From Malaya genurostris (Eukaryota; Arthropoda; Insecta; Diptera; Culicidae), in contig NC_080572.1 in NCBI RefSeq assembly GCF_030247185.1, positions 173,172,975 to 173,236,974 on the forward strand: 64,000 nt of DNA, in the 5' to 3' direction. The notes under the pieces are model-generated. The model ran no database searches. It saw nothing but the letters and a program-made list of their open reading frames with translations, and was not told where the DNA came from. Shown here one piece after another: positions 57,243-64,000 of the stretch; position 1 is the first letter of the stretch, and each line of letters starts with the position of its first letter. The translations under genes and the position numbers were made by a program.

Positions 57243-58543
57243 AAGACTGTCCCAGAAAGTATGGACGCACTTTGATTTCGCAGTAAATAATTCACAAGTT
57301 TTAGATATTCTAATTTTATTCGATATACTTATAATATTAGACTACCACAACATAATATTATTCTTAACATTTGCTACTTAGCCATTGTAGAATAGCAGGC
57401 ACACCTTCTTGCGAACGTTCCTCATTAAATTCCGTACAGACTTCTTGGCGACAAGTTTTGACACTTTTTTCCAATCTTTTTCGAACTGTTGAATGGTTTC
57501 GGCTGCCGAGACATGCTTCCTAAGATGTGCCTTCGTTAATGCCCAAAATTCCTCAATTGGTTGAAGATGTGGGCAATTTGGAGGATTCATGTCTTTTGGG
57601 ACGAAAATGACATTTTTGGTAGTATACCATTCTACCGTTGATTTCGAGTAGTGGCAAGAAGCAAGATCTGACCAGAAGACAACAGGACCCTTGTGGTTTC
57701 GAATCATGGGTAGAAGTCGTTTTTGTAAACATTCCTTGATGTATATTTCGCTGTTCATTGAAGCAGTGGTCATGAAGGGTTTCGAAATCTTACCGCAGCT
57801 ACAAATTGTTTTCCAGACCATAGCTTTCTTACCAAATTTTCCGACTTCAATCGATGTCTCGGACTGGTTTAACACTTGCCCTTCTCGCACCGTATAATAT
57901 TGTGGTCCCGGTAAGGATTTGTAATCGAGTTTCACGTAGGTTTCGTCATCCATGATTATGCAGTTCAAATTTCCAGCAAAAATCGCATTGTACAGCTTTC
58001 GAACTCTCGGCCTGATCGATGCTGCTTGCTTCGGACTACGTTTTGGTTGTTTCTGCTTCTTATAGGTTCGAAGATTCAAACGTTCTTTAGCACGAAGAAC
58101 ATTTGACTTCGAAGTGCCCACTTTTTGGCCACATCCCAAACTGAAACCTTCTCCTTTGGCTCGAACGCCTTCAGTATATGTTTATCCAACTGAGGTTTAG
58201 CAGGACCTTTTTATCGACCCGTTTTCGGTTTATCCTCAAAGGTGTTATCCTCACCAAACTTCCTGATTGAATTTCGCACGGCTATTTCACTTACTCCTTC
58301 CATTTTTACTATCTTTCTCAGTGATAGTCCGCGTTCTGTGCACCATTTGTAAACAATTTTTCGACGTTGTTCTACTGAAAGTCCACACATTTCGAAACAA
58401 ACTAAAGAAAACGAATAAACTACTGTACAAGTCGTTAGAGAAGAGTGTAAACAACAGGACGCAGCCATAAAAATTGACAGATTCTGAACCATTGCGAAAT
58501 GACAGCGGTTTTTGGATGCGTCCATACTTTCTGGGACAGTCTT
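57243..58543 (-). mobile_element. Nearly intact D37E Tc1/mariner-type transposon (1301 bp)
   Basis: TIRs: AAGACTGTCCCAGAAAGTAT followed by GGACGCA at the left, and the exact inverse at the right (27 bp, no mismatch seen). TA target duplications lie at 57241-57242 and 58544-58545. The 1.3 kb length, TIRs and single ORF fit a full-length copy. The perfect ends suggest it is the youngest member of its group here. Confidence 0.95.
57378..58390 (-). pseudogene. D37E transposase, full length with one stop and one frameshift
   Basis: This enzyme cuts and rejoins the element's ends. From ATG 58390 it reads MCGLSVEQRRKIVYKWCTER with an HTH (LSLRKIVKMEGVSEIAVRNS), then PKTGR, a stop at 58213-58211, KGPAKPQLDKHILKAFEPKE and VSVWDVAKK. 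A one-base loss near 58135 shifts the frame to VGTSKSNVLRAKERLNLRTY. Catalytic blocks follow: CIIMDDETYVKLD (first Asp), VVFWSDLASCHYSKST (second Asp) and NCPHLQPIEEFWALTKAHLR (Glu). There are exactly 37 residues between the second Asp and the Glu. The C-terminus ends VRKKVCLLFYNG. It would be about 337 residues, normal for the family. All three catalytic residues survive; only the two lesions break it. Confidence 0.95.
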
Positions 58544-58612
58544 TAATGCGAAGTGAAACTGTTCTCTTGCGTGAAAGATGCCCAGTATGGACTATACCCC
58601 TAGTATATACTA

Positions 58613-59441
58613 TAGATGGTCGGCTAAGCATTTTTTCAAACCTGAACCCGACCCGTACCCGATCGAAAATAGAAAAAAATTTACGTATTTACGTAACCGA
58701 CCCGAACCCGACATAAATTTAAAAAAATATTAAATCTTTACCCGTACCCGACCCGAATCCGCAAAAAAATTCCGAAACCTGAATAACCCGAATTTTTACC
58801 CGAACCCGACACGTACCCGTTAAAAATGAAGAAAAAAAACCAGCAACTGAACCCGACCCGTTCCCGACAAACATACCCGGGTAGATGTAAATAACAATCA
58901 AAGATAAAAAATAACAAATTTTACCACCATATCTTGTCTTGATGTTTCTGTGCTGTCATAGCGATACTTGATATTTTCTTGATATTTCATCAAAGTAATT
59001 AATAAATTGTACAACATTTGTTTAGCATCAAAATAAGCTATTATATTTTATTTCTTTATGTTCCATTGATGCAGTAGTTCTATCTTCAAATAAAATACTA
59101 TTGAATAAATCGCATCAGATATGATAAAAAATTATGCTATTTTTTTAATCTAAATGCTAGAGAATAAAATAACAGAAAAATTCGTTTTTTATAAATGTTT
59201 TATTCTTGCTTTGATATTATAATGACAGAATTTTGTTTCTATTTTTTCATGAAAACTTTGTTATGAATTTTGATATTTTCACTCTTATTTCTAGCTATTT
59301 CTACCATTGAGATTTTAATAAAAAAAAATGTTATTGGTTTGCAAATCACTTCTACTCTGTTATCTTTTTCTGTACCCGAACTCGACCAATACTTGTCGGG
59401 TTAGGTTTTGGGTACAAATACCCAAAACTCGACCATCTCTA
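58613..59441. mobile_element. MITE-like element filled with CCCGAA/CCCGAC repeats (829 bp)
   Basis: The ends TAGATGGTCGG and CGACCATCTCTA are inverted. Between 58638 and 58875 there are some twenty copies of ACCCGA-type hexamers, and inverse or matching blocks recur at the right end (TACCCGAACTCGACC, TTGTCGGGTTAGG). AGTATGGACTAT occurs at 58584-58595 and 59441-59452, one copy on each side. No ORF is likely to be real. Confidence 0.65.
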
Positions 59442-59528
59442 GTATGGACTATCAATTGAACCGCATAGGGCCCGAGTACAGCTGAATATGTTTGGTTTCT
59501 TCTATTAAGTTAAGCGGATAGGATAAAG

Positions 59529-59556
59529 TATGGGTTCGAAACCCGTCTCTGCCATA
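59529..59556 (+). other. Isolated T-arm and 3' half of a tRNA-like sequence
   Basis: ATGGG-TTCGAAA-CCCGT forms a perfect T-arm with a box B, followed by CTCTGCCATA. No matching acceptor strand or D-arm is found upstream, so this is at best a tRNA or SINE remnant. Confidence 0.4.
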
Positions 59557-62500
59557 TAGTTTCGCCTTTTCTCATTTCTGCTTTTATATTTATCAATATT
59601 TTTTCAATCTTTTCATCTCGATTGATACTGATAATAACATAAAACAAGTCCAAGGCGACACTATATCTTAACAAGAATAAATCATTGCTGAAAAGTTCTT
59701 CCCAATAGTATTCAGTCGTCTTTTAAATTACATCGTACCATGATTTCTGGAATTTGTAATACTATGGGGAGCAAATATTTAGCTATTTCATTACAAGCTG
59801 CCACGTACTTCAGTTGCATCTCCTGTTAAACTCTAAAGTAAGAAGTGCATTCTGCTTAAGTTAAATAAAGATCCTTACGTCACAGGTACCAATAGTTCCC
59901 AATAAGCTACAATAGAATATTACATTTACCATACACCATTTTTTTAAATCGCTTGAACGGAATTCGTAAACTTTTAATCCCTGTTCATAATTACTATTAA
60001 ATTGAGAGTTACTTAAAAAGAAAATTAAAAGAGCTATCGATACTGTTTCTTTCGCACAGAAACCTTTTTTGCAATGTACAAATAATTATGCAATTGTGTA
60101 AAATATTCCAAACTGGGCTAGTTACATAAGTATCGCAATTGCTGCTCCCGAATAAATTTACTCACTCATAACACCGTCTGCGTTTTTCGGTCCATTCGGC
60201 AAAAAATACAAGCACTTGAAAAATCCTTCCCGCTCCAAAAACCGTCGTTAATCTCCTACGCACAGGTACGTATCTCTCGCACCTTTCCACGTACCTGACG
60301 TGCATGCTTTATTCATAAACTTCTATCTTATGGTGATTCCCTCGTGCAACGTCGTTATAAATAAACCACTTATTCCTGGAATGAACCTTCCTCGCGGAAA
60401 CGACGTGGATTCCAAAAAAACGCCCACTCGGTCCGAGCGTGAGTATCGCCAACGATTATCTTTACACTTTAACCACCAAGGGTCTGCTCACTCAGTCTCG
60501 ATCACATGAAAATCACATTACCGTTTATCCTCATGGTTTGTTTTCGTCAACGATTTCTTTGTTTCCTGAGAAGTTTAAAGCTCACATGCTACCTGCCGGT
60601 CTTTTTAAATTGATATGTAAATTAAAATATTTAATTCAAATTTAATTTATTCTATAGGAAGCAAGAAAACGAGTGGAACCAAAAAAAATCGGGGGGAATA
60701 ATGCTTCGACTCCTAACATTTTCTCAGAGCTGTCGAAATGCAGAAAAAATCCCCAAAAGGACATTCTGTCTAAAATGGTTTGTGATTGTTAGAAAGTGTG
60801 CAAAATTTACCGATGTTAAGGGGAGAGGCCGAGTTTTCCTTTTGAATACTTCATGCATAACAGAGAAAACTCGACAGAAGAAAGTCCACTTTCGCTTATA
60901 CAATTTTTATTAGCGATCCTATCGGTTTCGTCGTTTTGCACCACGATACGGCTTTTACCGTTGATGAATGGTCTACCGTGCCAGACTGACTAGATCAGTA
61001 GCGTGGATGCCAGGGGGCAGCAGAAGTACCGACCTTTCCGGGCGAAGAAAAATGTAGGTAATTAGATGATTTAATGTTGACTTTGTTTTGTTCTTTTCTT
61101 TCCTTTGAGGGATAAAGCCGACTGGGTCGAGTGGTGTAATAAGTTCATATTTTGGAAGCAGCCCGGCTCCTTAAGCTGAGTTGGTACCGTAATGGACTTT
61201 GGTTTGTTCAGTAGAATTAGGATGTTAGATTTTTTTAGAATTTACTGTTGACGAATATTTTAATTGGCGATTACTTAGATGATTCCGCCGTGAGATTACT
61301 AGCATTCTTAGATACTTGTGTTTCCCAATCCAACCGAAAAAATACTCATGACCGAATCAAGAAATGAGTTATTGTGAAATATCATAATGGTCTTCGTAGA
61401 ATGTTATCTGCTGCAAAGATCTCCATTCCCTTGTTCAAATCCGAAACAGCTGATGCCGCAGATTCAGGGAAAACTTTCTTCTAACAGTCTAGCTAACGGA
61501 TACAAGTCATCGACCGAGCAACGCTGGAATAGAGAGCACTTCTATTCAAACAGCTGCGTCATCATGTAATTAGGATAATTTATGGATTCGTTTTCCCTTC
61601 GATAAATAGACAGAAACTTTGGAATATTCTTTCAATGCCCCCTTTGAAGAGTGGAGAAATTAGATTAGAGCCTAACCAAAATAAGATCCACAAGAAGAGA
61701 CCTTTGTGAAAGGAGTTTCCGTTGTCACTATTTGTTGGGCGCCAGGACAAAACTAATACTTAAATTTCGTCGCCGAAAATCAATATCATTGTCTCTTCAA
61801 TATTTTTACTACCTTAAATTTCACTGGTTGGAAGCTGCATTACAGCAGGGATCAGTGGCAATTTGCTCTTCTACAACTCCGAGGTCCATCCAAGACGATA
61901 CCCATAAAACTCAAATTATGCTTCACCGCAAAAACCACTCGGCTCGGACTGCTTTCACTTGCTTTCTGTGGGCACGACCGCTCCTCTCCTCGCCAACCCG
62001 TCACGCAGGCGAGGGTCGAAAAAACCGGAAACAAAGTATGGCGTAAAAGCAAGAGCTCATTAATTTTATCTGTCGCCTCATTACCCTCGTAAGTCAAACA
62101 AACTTTGTGTCAGCATCTTCACGCCCGTTGTCGCCACTGCCAAGGCCTAATTTTCGTGCAGTCCGAGTCGTTAGGACGGCCACAAACGGCTTCACCATTC
62201 CGTGTAGATGTTGATTTATCAGAATTAATTGTGAAAATTTAGAAATAAATGTCACCTCAGGAGACTTTTTCTGCGCTAGTTCGTATTCTGAAATCGATCT
62301 TTTCCATCGCACTATCATCCCTCTTCCTCTTCCGGTTTCCGCTCCGGTCGCCTACGTCGCCTACGATGATACGTAATTAACGAGATTAGATTCAGCGAAA
62401 AGGATCCCGTCGAAGCCCATAAATTACACCTAATGATCCAAATTATGTCTAATGACTATTTAATCCGACAGAAATAGAAAGCAGCATGCCTTGCTTAATT

Positions 62501-64000
62501 TTTTGCAAATAGCTAACCTTAAAACTTTACCGAGCAGTGGCCATCCCACCTCCGGTTTACATTTGGTATCATAGATTTCCAAACGGGTTGGAATTGGAAC
62601 AGTAATCCACAAACTGATTCTCCTACTTCTTTGTATTAATGTTTCATGTTTCATTGAAAAACCTACACAGAAAAAATTCACGAAAAATAATGTTGTTGGG
62701 TATTAACGTGTGAAAGCTGAATTTATTGAATTTTCAATTAACGGAACTGGAAATCTATCATTGAACGTTTTTCAGAATAATTTAAAAGAGCAAAACATTT
62801 TGACGGTGTATGTCATCGAGCAAAGAATATAATTTCTGCTCCAGTGCACACTTTGATGCACTTCCGGTTACGAAAACAAAGCAGTCTGTGCAACTCTCGA
62901 TAATAACTATCAATAGCATCGTTAGGCAAAACTTTCACGTTTCGCTTCCGATGTCTTACTCCATCGTTCGATTTTTGGACGTCTGACCCGAAAATTCGCC
63001 TACTTTCACCATGGCTCGGAGTTTGCGATTTCCAGACAAGACGCGCGCGTGACAAAGAACCACGTACCGCTGTTACCGCCATCGACGCTTGTTTGCTTTG
63101 TTTCGTTCCACGTCGTTGTCGTCATCTTTGTCGGTTCAAAGGCGCCGAAAATAGGAAAATTATTTTTGATTAGCATAGAAATTTCCCTAACCAGATTTTC
63201 GCTTTCAAGTGGTGCACGCGGGTGGAAGCGTCGTCCTGACCCCGGGTTTTCCGTTGCCGTTGTCAATTGTTACCGCGTCGTTGTTTTCGCCCGAGCAAAA
63301 TAAAGGGGGGATCGCACAAAGAAACTTTCGACGAAACGAATCAGGAAGAAACCGATGGGGACGATAATGGAGACTGATGTCGGTGAAGATGTTTTTCTTT
63401 ACGGGCCTTTGTTCGATCAGAAGCCCACGAAAGGAACACACACATACTGCTGATTGTTCCATCCGGCGGCCGAAGACGGGTTCTGTGGGCTATTGCTAAG
63501 TTACTGTTGCGTCTGCCGAACACCAGGTTTATTGGGCCAGAAGTAATTTGTTAGCACAAAGATGACATTCTTCTTAAAGAGTAAAGAGTAGATAAGAATT
63601 TTAGGAATAATCAGTTATTGCTGGAAAATACTTTAGAACTTACCTACACTCTATGTTTTGGTTCGGATGGCTACCTCCAAAATTTATATGTTGGATTATT
63701 CCATCGTTTGAAAAAACAGAATTGATCAGATTTTGTTCGTATTTTTTTTTGTGTTTGTAGTATAGCATCAAGGATTAACGAGTATGTCACCAAGCATTGG
63801 CGAGTGTATGGGGAGAGAAGGATGATCTTGTTAATTCATAAGGGAAATTGAGGGTTGATAAATCTGGCTAACAGAATTACTTACTAGAGATGGGAAGCTG
63901 TTAGAGTTTACGAGTCATCACAATTCCTCGATGAAGAAGTGGTAATCCACCGCAATGTATGCAATTCGATGAATGCATGCTCGTATCGTACTCAAAGGCA
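59557..64000. other. Apparently single-copy non-coding DNA
   Basis: No gene recognised on either strand. The 61.7-63.5 kb part is GC-richer with several short overlapping ORFs, none with familiar motifs. It may adjoin a gene outside the window. Confidence 0.35.

Overview
The window looks like a gene-poor, repeat-dense stretch of an insect genome, most likely a mosquito (Culicidae). The grounds are: AT-rich non-coding DNA; six recognisable transposase relics (and a seventh short N-terminal one) of the D37E type in the IS630-Tc1-mariner superfamily, a class well known from mosquitoes; a CR1/T1-like non-LTR retrotransposon relic; several tRNA-derived SINE-like repeats; and many MITE-like elements. 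The species cannot be named from sequence alone. I see no convincing intact host protein gene, no rRNA and no CRISPR.

Layout. 0.3-2.0 kb: 5' part of a non-LTR retrotransposon (minus strand; PHD-like ORF1 and endonuclease), with the reverse transcriptase missing. 2.7-6.6 kb: nested relics of D37E transposons and MITEs with many CAACTAA/TTAGTTG motifs. 7.5-11.6 kb: apparently unique DNA. 11.6-16.7 kb: five separate transposons or MITEs with readable termini. 16.7-20.8 kb: apparently unique. 20.8-26.3 kb: degenerate repeats, a tRNA-like unit, a SINE, a 1.7 kb element with 24-bp TIRs, and a 1.84 kb dispersed repeat. 26.3-31.9 kb: mostly unique, with an odd tRNA-like sequence overlapped by a perfect 27-bp inverted repeat and one weak candidate exon. 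32.0-39.1 kb: inverted SINE pair around a long foldback element, a broken D37E transposon, a 0.3 kb duplicated segment and a Helitron-like element. 41.7-47.3 kb: long palindrome with a mariner element at its exact centre, further MITEs and another D37E transposon. 47.4 kb: a sequence with the hammerhead ribozyme core. 48-53 kb: mainly unique. 53.1-59.4 kb: second copy of the dispersed repeat, a nearly intact D37E transposon (57.24-58.54 kb) and a MITE filled with CCCGAA/CCCGAC-type repeats. 59.4-64 kb: apparently unique.

How it fits together. Nothing here forms an operon or pathway. The pattern is successive waves of mobile DNA in an intergenic or intronic region: elements sit inside one another, all transposases carry disabling lesions, and many non-autonomous elements share the target preferences (TA, TTAA) of the families whose relics are present. 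The 57.2 kb element is probably the youngest D37E copy because its two ends are nearly identical and I see only two disabling lesions in its reading frame.
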